A DNA stretch of 39,846 nucleotides from Treponema sp. (GCA_024690865.1 JAILON010000136.1:1-39846); one strand, 5' to 3'. Positions 23,199 to 32,812 are shown, numbered from the stretch's first letter. Numbers and translations are program-made. Notes: generated from the letters alone by a model not told the origin.

Positions 23199-23216
23199 GA
23201 TGCACAAAGATACAAG

Positions 23217-23243
23217 TGCGTTTTAAGGAAATTCTGCCGATAA
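23217..23243 (+). promoter_or_regulatory. Sigma-28-type promoter for the scaffold/Maf operon
   Basis: A perfect GCCGATAA (23236-23243) has an upstream half-match to the -35 element at the standard 11-base spacing (TGCGTTTT, 4/8 to TAAAGTTT). The -35 match is weak, so the call depends on the exact -10 octamer. The leader would be about 75 bases and ends with GGGGAGAAG before the ATG at 23327. Confidence 0.6.
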
Positions 23244-23326
23244 AAGCATAAGGCGAACTGTAGGCCGGCCGCAACGGGACAACGTCAAGGCTGTTTCCGC
23301 CTATCAACATGGAAAAGGGGAGAAGT

Positions 23327-26300
23327 ATGAGCGATCCTTCAAATACAGAAAGCGAACTTGACCAGTATGGCGTATGGGTCAAGAAAGAGGTCCAGAGCGA
23401 AAAAAGCGAGGGCCTTCCTGCGACAGGCGGGGACGCCCCTTCCACGGAAGAATCCGGTGGCGACAAGACTGAAACTGACCCAAGCGACGCAGAGGCCCAC
23501 TTAGGCAGCGGCGAAACGGTCGAGGTTTCCGCCGATCCTGCCGACTCGGAAGAAATTTCCCTGGACGACTTCTTTTCTGGCGGCGACCCGTCCAGTTCTG
23601 CCGGGAGCGGCGAGAGCAAAATGGCCACGTCGGACTTCAATGCCTCGTCAGCAGGCGATGGCGAAATTTCGTTGGACTCCTTCTTTGACGAGGGCCCATC
23701 TTCATTCGCCGCCGACGTACAGACGGAAGAGATCGAGATAAACGACGAGGAGCCGCTCGACATAGACCTGGAATTCGATGACAGCGTTGAAGTCAAAATG
23801 GAAGAAGAGGGAGCCGGAGAAACGGACTTCACCTTTGACGACATAACGGACGAAAGTTCCTCCGGTTCCAGCGACGGTGCGGACGGAACGGAAAGCGTAA
23901 ACTTCGACGACTTCTTCTCAGACTCCGACTCCACTCCGATTCCCACCATTGAGGAAGGGGCGGACGGCAATGCGAGTCCCGAATCCCCCAGCTTCGACGG
24001 CATATTCAACAGTATGGAAGGCAGCGGACAGGACGAAGGCAAAGCCTCCGCCACCTCCGACGAGATGGAAAGCGTGGACCTGGATGCGTTCGACGGCCCC
24101 TCTGGCGATGCGGCCCCGACAAAGGCAGCCGCGGCAGCTTCCGATTCCAGCACGGAGGAAGTTGACCTTTCGGACTTTGGAGTTGACGGTTCCGACGACA
24201 GCATGGGCGGTGTAAAAAACGGTGCCGATGATGACGAGGAAGAAGAGGATATAAAGACCAACTTCGACATTTCCGTGTCGTCCGACGACGACATAGGCGG
24301 AGAAAGCGAAGACAGCAATGCCTCAGACGCGACAGGCGAGGAAATCTCCATAGTCCAGGACGAAAAGGCATCCGCCCCCAAGGTCGAAGACAAGGGCCCC
24401 GTTCCTGCCGGAGCGCAGGATGAGGACTTCGATGTGGATTCCCTGCTGGATTCTATCGAAGACGAAAGCGGCGAACCCGTTTCCATAGGGGATTCGACTG
24501 CAGACGACAAGGAGGCCCACTCCCCTCTTGAACAGCCTTCGGCGGCCGATGATACTGTAGACAGGCAGCAGGCGGAAACGATTTCTGAGGGAACAGCCGA
24601 CCAGCCGGAGGAAGCTCCTGCCCCATTTGACCAGGTGGAAACAGGTGTCGCAGAGGACAGCCAGCCGGAGGAAACGGCTTCCGATGGAGCCGCCGGCTTG
24701 CCGGAAGAAGGCATAGAAACAGCAGAGCTTGACCTTCCGGAGCTTGAGGACGATTCTGCCGTTGAGGCGGATGCTGAAAATGCAAAGCTGGACCTTCCCG
24801 AAATAGAGGAAATAGGCGTCATCGACACAGATGACATCGAGAAGGAAGAGGCATCTTTGGACCTTCCCGACATAGAGGATGAGGCCGAAAGCACAACGGA
24901 TCTGGAACTTCCAGAAATCGAGGACTCCATCGAGGTCGTGGCCGAAGGCGAAAGCGTGCCGGAGCTTGAGCCCACGGAAACCGAGGACTCCATCGAGGTC
25001 GTGGCCGACACAGACCAAGCACAGGAAGGAACGGACTTCATCCCGGTTCCCGTCGCTGTTTCTGAAGAATCTGCAGGGGAAGAAAAAGAAAGCCTTGCAA
25101 GGAATGAAGAAATAGATTATTCTTATAGTAGGAACAATAACGAAGATACAATTGAAGGCGAAGCCGAAATTGACGAGGAAGATATGGAAGGAATAAACGA
25201 AGTTTTAAAGCAGATTGCAGATGAAGTGTCTAGCCTTAGGGAGGAAATCCAAGGCCTTAGGAACGAAGTTGACCTCATAAAGAAGAATGTGGGAATCGAT
25301 TCCGATGCGACCGAAAACACGGAGCTGGAGGCTGAAGCTTCAGAGGACGATGACCTCATCCCCATTCCTTCCGGTGAGGGAGCTGAGTCCAACTTCTTCA
25401 GCGACGACGAAATGGACGACGTTGCCCTTGATGGCAGCGAGCTCAACAACATCCTTGGCAACGCCGAACTTTCAGAGGAACATGCCGAAAGCATCCAGCC
25501 GGAAGTGGTGGAAGAGCCGGTCCAGCCCGTACAGGAAGAAGAGGTGGCAGACGTGTCCAAGGCATTGTCCGAGCCGCTTCCCCCGCCCGTTGAAAACAGC
25601 AACGATGATCTTATGAACGATGACGTCGCACTTTCCCCGGATGAATTGGGCGGCATATTCAATACTGCGGACGTAACCGAGGAGGCGGCAGCATCAGTAA
25701 CCGGTGAACCGGTAGAAACTATCGAGACAACAGAAACTGAAGAATCCTCCGAACCGTCAGAAGCCGCAGAAACAGAAAATGTGGAAACGGTGGAAGACGC
25801 TGCCGCAGAGGAAATCATATCCGAAGAAGCCGCTCCAGAGACGGCTGAGGCAGTCGAAGAGGCAGAGGAAACGGTGGAGCCCGTCCTGGAGGACGAGTCC
25901 GAAGCGGAGGCGACCGAAGAAGAGCTTTCTGTTCCCGTTGTTGAGGAGGCCGTTGAGCCAGAGACGGAAGAAGAAGATATCGATCTGCTTCCCGTGGACG
26001 AAGCCGCCGGAGAGGTGGAGGACGTCACGGAGGCTTCCACCGAAGAGGAAGTGGCCAGCCAGGAGGAAAGTTCCGAGCCGGAGGAGGAAGTTGTTCCGGT
26101 TGATGAAGACGTATCCCGGTCTGCTCCTGATGCAGGCAGCTTCGACGAGGAGCAGCCTCTGACCGAAGAGAACATCAACTACCTTGAAAGCGAAGAAGCT
26201 CCCGTCATGGAGGAAATCCCCGCTGAAGAGCCTCCTGCCGATGTGGAGGAAGCGCCCGTTGAAGAGGAAACGGCTGTCGAGGAGGCTGCCGAAGCTCTTG

Positions 26301-26728
26301 ACACAGAATCTCCCGCTGAAGAGGAGGCAGCCATTGCGGAGGCTTCCGAGGATGAGGACGGGGAGGCTGGCATAAGCGAAGAGCCCGTGGAAGATGTCTT
26401 CAACGACTGGGACGACAGTTCCGCAAACGCAGAGGATGAGGCCGAGGACACCGAGGATGTGACGCTCACGGATGTTACTCCCGTCAGCGACGAGGACGCT
26501 ACGTTCGAGGCAGACGATTCGGAGACGGCCGAGCAGCAGGACGAAGCAGCCGTGCAGGATGGCGAGGGCGTGAGCATTCCTGAGAACATGAAGGATGAAA
26601 TCAAGTCCGTCCTTTCCTACATGGACCAGCTGCTGGAAAGCCTGCCGGAGGAGAAGATTTCCCAGTTCGCCAAGTCCGAGGAGTTCAACACCTATAAGAA
26701 ACTCTTCAAGGAGCTTGGCCTGGCCTAA
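23327..26728 (+). CDS. Giant acidic repeat protein, possible scaffold
   Basis: A 1133-residue, very acidic, low-complexity cytoplasmic protein with no signal peptide or membrane segment. I do not recognise a family. It contains repeated short motifs. Six copies of an (I/V)SLDDFF-like motif lie in residues about 75-290; five LDLPEIED-like motifs lie at about 465-565; two SELNNILGNAELSEE-like motifs lie at about 700-800. A coiled coil (about 614-655, INEVLKQIADEVSSLREEI) and a conserved-looking helical C-terminus (ENMKDEIKSVLSYMDQLLE) frame the disordered parts. ATG 23327 is chosen because GGGGAGAAG precedes it; an ATG six codons earlier is less well placed. The stop and the next start share a base (TAATG). 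Interaction hub or assembly scaffold is an inference from the motif arrays. Confidence 0.88.
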   Translation: MSDPSNTESELDQYGVWVKKEVQSEKSEGLPATGGDAPSTEESGGDKTETDPSDAEAHLGSGETVEVSADPADSEEISLDDFFSGGDPSSSAGSGESKMATSDFNASSAGDGEISLDSFFDEGPSSFAADVQTEEIEINDEEPLDIDLEFDDSVEVKMEEEGAGETDFTFDDITDESSSGSSDGADGTESVNFDDFFSDSDSTPIPTIEEGADGNASPESPSFDGIFNSMEGSGQDEGKASATSDEMESVDLDAFDGPSGDAAPTKAAAAASDSSTEEVDLSDFGVDGSDDSMGGVKNGADDDEEEEDIKTNFDISVSSDDDIGGESEDSNASDATGEEISIVQDEKASAPKVEDKGPVPAGAQDEDFDVDSLLDSIEDESGEPVSIGDSTADDKEAHSPLEQPSAADDTVDRQQAETISEGTADQPEEAPAPFDQVETGVAEDSQPEETASDGAAGLPEEGIETAELDLPELEDDSAVEADAENAKLDLPEIEEIGVIDTDDIEKEEASLDLPDIEDEAESTTDLELPEIEDSIEVVAEGESVPELEPTETEDSIEVVADTDQAQEGTDFIPVPVAVSEESAGEEKESLARNEEIDYSYSRNNNEDTIEGEAEIDEEDMEGINEVLKQIADEVSSLREEIQGLRNEVDLIKKNVGIDSDATENTELEAEASEDDDLIPIPSGEGAESNFFSDDEMDDVALDGSELNNILGNAELSEEHAESIQPEVVEEPVQPVQEEEVADVSKALSEPLPPPVENSNDDLMNDDVALSPDELGGIFNTADVTEEAAASVTGEPVETIETTETEESSEPSEAAETENVETVEDAAAEEIISEEAAPETAEAVEEAEETVEPVLEDESEAEATEEELSVPVVEEAVEPETEEEDIDLLPVDEAAGEVEDVTEASTEEEVASQEESSEPEEEVVPVDEDVSRSAPDAGSFDEEQPLTEENINYLESEEAPVMEEIPAEEPPADVEEAPVEEETAVEEAAEALDTESPAEEEAAIAEASEDEDGEAGISEEPVEDVFNDWDDSSANAEDEAEDTEDVTLTDVTPVSDEDATFEADDSETAEQQDEAAVQDGEGVSIPENMKDEIKSVLSYMDQLLESLPEEKISQFAKSEEFNTYKKLFKELGLA

Positions 26729-28212
26729 TGGCAATTGTCTTTACGAAATCCGCAAACGGCGAAGCGACTTGCACATGCAATTCAATTCGAATTCATTCGG
26801 CTTACAACCCAAGTCAGGAAGCCCTGCGGTTCGTACAGAGCATAAAATGCGACTTCGAGCCCGGATACATCATGATGACTGGTCCGGGCCTTTCCTATAC
26901 CGCCGTATACATACGGAAGCTCTTTCCCTGTACAAAGATTGTCGCCCTCCACTACGCCAGAGAATTCCAGGTGACGGAAAAGCTCTGGGACATGAGTTTT
27001 TACTATTCCGAAAGCGGCATTCCCCTTTCAGAACAGCTGTTTTCATACATGGGGGAAGAAGGCATCACAAGTTGCCTCTTCCTTTCATGGAAACCTTCGG
27101 AAGACGCCTTCCCCGATGAATCAAAAAAGTGTTGGTCCGAAATCCGTTCCGCAGTCATAAAGAGCAGGAACGTGCTTGCAACGAGAAGTTTCTTTGCCAA
27201 ACGATGGGTCAAGAACGCAATCCGCTTCTCGCTTTTCGTAAACGAAAGCCGTTACTTCCAAAAGGGAACAGCCCCCATCGTCGTCTGCGCGAGCGGCCCC
27301 AGCCTTGAAAGTTCCATCCCCTTCATCCAGGAGCACCGCAACAAGTTCTTCCTCATGGCGGCTTCCTCTGCCCTGCTCCCGTTGGTCCACCGGGGAATAG
27401 TCCCCGACCTCTGCATAAGCTGCGACGGAGGCTACTGGGCAAAACGCCACATCTCCTTCGCACTGAAGCAACACCAGGACATTCCCCTAGCCATGTCCTC
27501 GGAGTCGGCAATTTACATGAGCCTGTTTGAAGAAACGGCCGTCGTTCCGCTGGGCTATGGAGATGGAATCTCGGAATCCTTCCTAAAGGAGTTCGACATG
27601 CCGTCCACACGGGCCTACAGGAACGGTACGGTCAGCGGGACGGCAGCCCTTTTGGCCCTTTCGTTGACCAACGGGAACGTCTACTTCTGCGGGCTAGACC
27701 TGGCCCCGTCAAAGGGAGCATCCCACACCAGGCCAAACGAGCTGGAAATAGACGACAGCCTCACGGACAACAGGCTCAGGACTGCGGAAACAAGGCTGGC
27801 CCCGTCAAGTTTCCCCTCCCCTTCCCTCAACATATACCGGAACTGGTTTGCCTCCAGTTCCTTCGGGGAACGGCTGTACAGGCTCAGCGACCACTACACC
27901 TACCAGAACAACCTGGGGGAAGTCCGCGACGTGAACTGGGAATTCTTCAAGGAACACGAATCAAAAGAAGCCCCCATCATGCCCATGAGCTTCCCCTCTA
28001 CAAAGAAGCTGGCCTTTGAAAAACGCCTCGGCAAGATACGGGACGCCATAGACAGGAACCTCGGCAATCCTGACTGGATACGGGAGGCAGTTCCGGCAGA
28101 CTACATCGTCTACCAGAGGAGCATCGGGATGCCCGGAGAGGCAGAGGCCCTCAAAAAGCTCCAGGCCGACATCCAGTCATTTCACAAGGACATCCAGAGG
28201 GCCTTTTCATAA
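26728..28212 (+). CDS. Maf/DUF115 motility-associated glycosyltransferase, copy 1
   Basis: A 494-residue protein of the motility-accessory-factor family (DUF115, MptE-like fold), implicated in adding nonulosonic or related sugars to flagellins. The conserved core reads VVCASGPSLESSIPFIQEH (about residues 185-203), then VHRGIVPDLCISCDGG (about 223-238), GTVSGTAALLALSLTNGN and YFCGLDLAPSKGASH (about 318-332). The N-terminal 170 residues resemble the variable Maf substrate-recognition half. In Treponema denticola flagellins are glycosylated, which fits. The start shares a base with the scaffold gene's stop, and ten bases separate this stop from the next Maf gene, so it is the second gene of a four-gene unit. 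Sugar and target are not shown by the sequence. Confidence 0.88.
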   Translation: MAIVFTKSANGEATCTCNSIRIHSAYNPSQEALRFVQSIKCDFEPGYIMMTGPGLSYTAVYIRKLFPCTKIVALHYAREFQVTEKLWDMSFYYSESGIPLSEQLFSYMGEEGITSCLFLSWKPSEDAFPDESKKCWSEIRSAVIKSRNVLATRSFFAKRWVKNAIRFSLFVNESRYFQKGTAPIVVCASGPSLESSIPFIQEHRNKFFLMAASSALLPLVHRGIVPDLCISCDGGYWAKRHISFALKQHQDIPLAMSSESAIYMSLFEETAVVPLGYGDGISESFLKEFDMPSTRAYRNGTVSGTAALLALSLTNGNVYFCGLDLAPSKGASHTRPNELEIDDSLTDNRLRTAETRLAPSSFPSPSLNIYRNWFASSSFGERLYRLSDHYTYQNNLGEVRDVNWEFFKEHESKEAPIMPMSFPSTKKLAFEKRLGKIRDAIDRNLGNPDWIREAVPADYIVYQRSIGMPGEAEALKKLQADIQSFHKDIQRAFS

Positions 28213-28221
28213 GGAGGCGGG

Positions 28222-29730
28222 ATGATATATTCCTCAGCCATACAGTCAAAAAACGGGCTCGACGTCCCCCTCTTTACAAACGGGAAGCCGATGCACTCAA
28301 AGTACAGGCCGGAAGAGGAGCTGATCCTGGCCGACGGATCTGTGAAGGAAGGTTTCTTCCTCATCGGCGGCATAGGGGCAGGCTACCACATCGCAAACCT
28401 CGCACGGCAACTGGACAACTACTTCATAATCGCATTCGAAGCCGACGGGGAAAGCCTGGAATTCTGCAAACGGTTCAAGACGGTCCAGACACTGTTGCAG
28501 AATCCCCAGGTTCTGCTGTGCACGGCCGCAGACCTGCATGATACCGTCGCCCAGCGCTATATCCCCGCCCTCTACGGGGACTTCCACTGCCTTTTCCAAC
28601 GGGCATGGCAAAAGGAAAAAGAACCCGTATGCGCATCCCTTGAAGGAACCCTTGCGGATACGCTGAAGGCCGTCAGCGCGGATTTTTCGGTGCAGTCGCA
28701 CTTTGGCAAAATCTGGATGCACAACATACTCGTGAACCTGCGCACCATGACGTTCCATCCGGTCCCGTCGCTTGAAGAGCACGTGCTGGACAAGTGCGCG
28801 GCCGTAATAGCGGCAGGCCCCAGCCTTGACAGGTCCATAGAGCTGCTGAAAGAGCGGCGGGAGGATTTCTTCATCATAGCCACGGATACGGCGACCGGCC
28901 CCCTGTACCGGAACGGAGTGGAACCAGACGCCATCGTAAGCGTGGATGCCCAAAGCGTTTCACAGGAACATTTCTACCCCATTCCATCCGCCGAGGGCCC
29001 CACGGGCACGCCCACCGTATTCCTGGACCTCTGCAGTTCCCCTTCCTGCGTCAGGCTACTTGAAGGAAAGGGCATACGGCCCGTATTCTTCCACTCGGGC
29101 CACCCCCTCTCCCGCCTGGCCGCAGAACAGCTTCCCCTCATGCAGGTTGAAACGGGGGCCGGCACAGTCACCATAGCGGCGGCGGACATAGCACGGCAGC
29201 TGGGATTCGCCAGGATCCGCCTCTTTGGGGCCGACTTTTCCTACAGCCGCGGCAAGCCCTATACAAAGGGAACCTACCTTGACGGACGTTTCGGCAGCTG
29301 GAGCGGCAGGCTTTTTCCCGCCGAGCAGCAGTTTTCCACCCTCATGTACCGGACGGCACTCAAAAAAATCGGGAAGGACGTGTACAGCAGTGAAGTCCTG
29401 GAAGGATACGGCAAAAGCCTTGAGCGTTGGCAAGAAAAGCATGGCTACATGAAAAAACGTGATGAACTGCGCAGTCAGAATGCCGAAAAAAGAAGGGGGG
29501 ACTTTTTTCCACCTTTTGATTTCAAAGGTTTTATGAAAAAATGCTTGTGCGACCTAGGACAGAGTGACGACATTTCGGCCTTATGCTCATCAAAGGCCTT
29601 CTACGCGTTCATACCCTACATGGCCTATTTGAGGCAACATGGCGAAGAAGGGGTAAAGGCAGGGGGAACTTTGGAACTGTATAAGGCGGCCTATGGTTTT
29701 GCAAGCAGTTTTGCCAGTGGGGATATATGA
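28222..29730 (+). CDS. Maf/DUF115 motility-associated glycosyltransferase, copy 2
   Basis: A 502-residue second Maf-family protein, clearly diverged from the first rather than a recent duplicate. Core motifs are AAVIAAGPSLDRSIELL (about residues 191-207), NGVEPDAIVSVDAQ (about 230-243), TIAAADIARQLGFARI and RLFGADFSYSRGKPYT (about 332-347). The N-terminus has FFLIGGIGAGYHI, a glycine-rich nucleotide-binding-like loop. AGGAGGCGGG directly before the ATG is the best ribosome site in the operon. The last 90 or so codons (from about 29440) are more AT-rich than the rest. The stop overlaps the next gene (ATGA at 29727). Two Maf proteins could modify different flagellins or act in sequence. Confidence 0.88.
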   Translation: MIYSSAIQSKNGLDVPLFTNGKPMHSKYRPEEELILADGSVKEGFFLIGGIGAGYHIANLARQLDNYFIIAFEADGESLEFCKRFKTVQTLLQNPQVLLCTAADLHDTVAQRYIPALYGDFHCLFQRAWQKEKEPVCASLEGTLADTLKAVSADFSVQSHFGKIWMHNILVNLRTMTFHPVPSLEEHVLDKCAAVIAAGPSLDRSIELLKERREDFFIIATDTATGPLYRNGVEPDAIVSVDAQSVSQEHFYPIPSAEGPTGTPTVFLDLCSSPSCVRLLEGKGIRPVFFHSGHPLSRLAAEQLPLMQVETGAGTVTIAAADIARQLGFARIRLFGADFSYSRGKPYTKGTYLDGRFGSWSGRLFPAEQQFSTLMYRTALKKIGKDVYSSEVLEGYGKSLERWQEKHGYMKKRDELRSQNAEKRRGDFFPPFDFKGFMKKCLCDLGQSDDISALCSSKAFYAFIPYMAYLRQHGEEGVKAGGTLELYKAAYGFASSFASGDI

Positions 29731-32639
29731 ATAACAAAAAGAGCACTTCGTTCGCCTCTTTCATCTGCGCGGCCTATCTAGTCACGGTAGTAGTTTTCAT
29801 AGCGTCAGTCGGCATGGACATATCAAAGGGCAAGGCGGACGCAGAACGGCGGTTCAGAAAGCTCACGAGCGCAACATCACAAAGCCTGAAAGAAAATGTC
29901 GTACGGAGCGAGTCCTTCTACAATGCTTTCCTAAAGGCGCTGGGAAACGTCTCGGACATGGCGGGAATCCAGATTTCAGACCAGCATGGACTCGTCATTT
30001 CCTATCCGAACGACCTCGGGGAAGACGGAGAAAGCCTTCCTGGCGTCATTGTGGAACCATACAGGAAGCGTACGAAACTGAACGACAAGAATGGACAGGA
30101 GGTGACACTGACGGCGGCGATATACCAGCTGAACCCGTCAGACCTCTACAACAAGCTGCGACTCACATTCCTTGCCGTCCTGGCCGAAACCTTGGTCTGC
30201 ATGCTCTACCTCATCTACATGAGCCTCTACGGAAAGGCGGAGGCCACGGAGCTGGATACAGCTGCCGAGCTGGATGAAGGAGACGGAGAGGAAGTCTCCA
30301 ATTCAACCAATGGATATGGAGCACAGGCATCTCCCCCAAGGGAAGTCGCAGCTGCTCCAGTGCAGATGGCACAGTCGGTGGCGACCATGATGGCGCAGGA
30401 CGAAGAGGTTGACGGCTACGAGAACGAAGGCTTCAGGAACTATGAACTGACGCAGGAAGAGTACGACGGACTCCTTTCCGACGACATTGAAGTCGGGACG
30501 GATGACGAATATGAAGATGACGACGGCGACGATCTGGATGACGATCTGGATATTGAAGAACTGGACGAAGAAAACGCCACGGGGGACACAATCGTAGCGC
30601 AGGAAAGCGCAGCAAACGCCGAGGACGACGACAGACTGTTCAACGATATCGACGACGAAGACCTTCTTGGCGACGATTCTGACGAACCGTCCTTCCTTCC
30701 TCCAGACGATTCGGGTGACGACGACCGTATGGGTGACGATCCTGACGAACCGTCCTTCCTTCCATCAGACGATTCGGGTGGCGACGACCTTATAGGCGAT
30801 GATCCTGACGAACCGTCCTTCCTTCCTCCAGACGATTCGGGTGACGACGATGACACCATCGAAGATATTGAAGAAAAAAAGACAGCTGCGGACACGGAAA
30901 GGACCTTCCAAGCCGACCCTCCTGCGGACAGCGACGACGATCTGCTTCAGGGCATAGATGACGAGGATGACACTGACGACCTGCTGGATGATGCCGATAC
31001 AGATGCAGCTGACGCTTCCACACCAGAGGCAGTGACGGAACGGGCCCCGGCTCCAGAGGCCCCAGCTTCCGAAGAAGATGATACCCTCTTGGACGAAGAT
31101 GAAAGTACGCTCGACATGGATTTCCCAGCCGAGGAGGAGTCCGAACCCACCTCGGAAGAGGCAACGGTCCTTGAACCATCGGACGGCAGGGTATCCGATT
31201 CGGAAGACGACCTGCTCTTGGACGAAAATGAAAGCACGCCCGAGATGGATGTTCCATCCGTGGAGGACGATGCATCCGCCTCGGAAGGGGCAACGGCCCT
31301 GGATGAAGAAGAGGATGTGCCGCTCCGCGAAATTCCAGCTATAGACGACAGCATTCTTGATGACACCGACGACCTCAAGGCTGATGGCGATGAAGATGAT
31401 GAGGATGAGGACGCTGACAAGGATGATGGCGATGCGGACGAACAGCTTCTTGACAAGACAGAAGAAGATGATGAGGACGCCGATCTTTTAAGCGAGGAAA
31501 CTCCCGACGCAACAAAGGCCGCCGTCGAACCAGCATCCGAGGTGGAGCAGCCCAGCAACTCCGTACCGGCACCGATGGCTCCCGCACCAGCAGCAACAGA
31601 AGCAACATCGACCCCCGCCGAACCTGCACCGACCACTGTAGAAGAGCCGACTATCGCCGCAGAAGAGGCCGTCCAGGAAGCAATGGAGCCTACCGCTCCT
31701 GTTGAAGCTGCCGCCAGCGAGAAGGAATTCCCCTCCGCGTCCGAGCCGGAACTGGATGCGGCAGTTGAAGAAGATGACGACATCCTGTTCGACGAGGAAG
31801 TCCCCGACGCAACGGAGGCTGCCGTCGAACCAGCATCCGAGGTGGAGCAGCCCAGCAACTTCGCACCGGCACCGATAGAACCCTCTCCGGATACAGCAAC
31901 AGAAGAATCCACAACAGAAACTGAAGAACCTGCCCCGGCACCTGCCGAATCCGCGCCAGTTCCCGCCGCCGAGCCGGAGCCCGCTCCCACGCAGGAGGAA
32001 GCCCCCGCTCCCAAGGCCGCTGCCCCCGCGCCTGCACAAGAAGCTGCCCCCGCACAGGAGCAGCCCGTCCCCCTGCCGACGCCTGCTGTACCCGCAGGTC
32101 CCACCGGCCTCTATTCAGACCGGACGGGCTTCGGGTGGGAATCCTACATGCTGCCCCGCGTAGACAACGAGATCCTCCGCTGCACCAAGTCCAACCAGGA
32201 CATATCCGTCGTTTCCGTCAGGATCGACGGCATAGACTGGACAAAGGACGAAGGCAAGGCCGTCTGCAACAGCGTGAAGGGGCTCATCAACTCACCAGAC
32301 TTGATATTTGAAAAAGGCGATGATGCCTTCACCGCTGCTCTCCCGGATACAAACGTAAACGAAGCCATCACGCTGGCAGAAGAGTTGTATAATTCTATAG
32401 ATGAAATCCTCGCCCAATACGGAAGCGACGCAGCGCTCGGCATAGGCATTTCATCCCGCTCGCTCAGGATGATTTCGGGAGAAAGGCTTGCAAACGAGGC
32501 AGAAGTCGCCTTGAACCACGCGATGGAAGATGAAAGCTCTCCCATCGTTGCCTTCAAGGTGGATCCGCAGAAATACCGGAAGTTCCTTGCCGCCCAGGCT
32601 GAGCAGGAAAGTGAGGAAGCACAGGGCACGACTCGCTGA
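29727..32639 (+). CDS. Membrane-anchored acidic protein with a degenerate GGDEF-like domain
   Basis: A 970-residue protein. Transmembrane segments at about residues 8-28 and 145-167 flank an exported sensor-like region of about 115 residues (MAGIQISDQHGLVISYPND). Residues 170-790 are extremely acidic and then proline/alanine-rich, with tandem repeats. The last 180 residues resemble a GGDEF fold: GFGWESYMLPRVDNEILRC, VVSVRIDGIDW, FEKGDDAFTAALPD in place of GGDEF, ALGIGISSRS and LANEAEVALNHAM. The signature is GDDAF and the metal aspartates are not conserved, so it is probably not a cyclase; it may bind GTP or c-di-GMP, or have only a structural role. It is the last gene of the operon, overlapping Maf copy 2 by four bases. 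About 180 bases without a clear terminator follow. Confidence 0.85.
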   Translation: MNNKKSTSFASFICAAYLVTVVVFIASVGMDISKGKADAERRFRKLTSATSQSLKENVVRSESFYNAFLKALGNVSDMAGIQISDQHGLVISYPNDLGEDGESLPGVIVEPYRKRTKLNDKNGQEVTLTAAIYQLNPSDLYNKLRLTFLAVLAETLVCMLYLIYMSLYGKAEATELDTAAELDEGDGEEVSNSTNGYGAQASPPREVAAAPVQMAQSVATMMAQDEEVDGYENEGFRNYELTQEEYDGLLSDDIEVGTDDEYEDDDGDDLDDDLDIEELDEENATGDTIVAQESAANAEDDDRLFNDIDDEDLLGDDSDEPSFLPPDDSGDDDRMGDDPDEPSFLPSDDSGGDDLIGDDPDEPSFLPPDDSGDDDDTIEDIEEKKTAADTERTFQADPPADSDDDLLQGIDDEDDTDDLLDDADTDAADASTPEAVTERAPAPEAPASEEDDTLLDEDESTLDMDFPAEEESEPTSEEATVLEPSDGRVSDSEDDLLLDENESTPEMDVPSVEDDASASEGATALDEEEDVPLREIPAIDDSILDDTDDLKADGDEDDEDEDADKDDGDADEQLLDKTEEDDEDADLLSEETPDATKAAVEPASEVEQPSNSVPAPMAPAPAATEATSTPAEPAPTTVEEPTIAAEEAVQEAMEPTAPVEAAASEKEFPSASEPELDAAVEEDDDILFDEEVPDATEAAVEPASEVEQPSNFAPAPIEPSPDTATEESTTETEEPAPAPAESAPVPAAEPEPAPTQEEAPAPKAAAPAPAQEAAPAQEQPVPLPTPAVPAGPTGLYSDRTGFGWESYMLPRVDNEILRCTKSNQDISVVSVRIDGIDWTKDEGKAVCNSVKGLINSPDLIFEKGDDAFTAALPDTNVNEAITLAEELYNSIDEILAQYGSDAALGIGISSRSLRMISGERLANEAEVALNHAMEDESSPIVAFKVDPQKYRKFLAAQAEQESEEAQGTTR
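30669..30857 (+). repeat. Three 63-bp in-frame tandem repeats
   Basis: Units at 30669-30731, 30732-30794 and 30795-30857 encode 21-residue repeats of the form GDDPDEPSFLPPDDSGDDDRM, with few changes between copies. DNA identity is high enough to allow recombination or slippage that would change copy number without a frameshift. Two longer, more diverged duplications lie further on: at about 31075-31300 (DDTLLDEDEST / DDLLLDENEST) and at about 31500-31880 (EVEQPSN). Confidence 0.85.
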
Positions 32640-32783
32640 ACCATAGTGTTGGAGCCGCCGTGCTACATTGCCGGAGCAGCAGCTCTGCCACAGTGTTTGA
32701 CCGGCAGGATTCCCCTGTCAGCGTTCGCATATCACGGTGCCAGGCCTCCCTACCGGGACCTGTCCACTGGAACATCAAACCAC

Positions 32784-32812
32784 TTGTAAAAGCCTCCATT
32801 TCATTGTATTAT
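32784..32812 (+). promoter_or_regulatory. Promoter of the CapA-like lipoprotein gene
   Basis: TTGTAA (32784-32789) is followed after 17 bases by TATTAT (32807-32812). The predicted start of transcription, about 32819, is only a couple of bases before the TTG start codon at 32821. Confidence 0.75.

Noticed and set aside
23092..25041. 649-codon reverse-strand frame rich in serine
   Set aside because: It is the complement of the acidic scaffold gene. GAx and GCC-rich codons read backward give long serine-rich open frames; it has no ribosome site and overlaps two genes.
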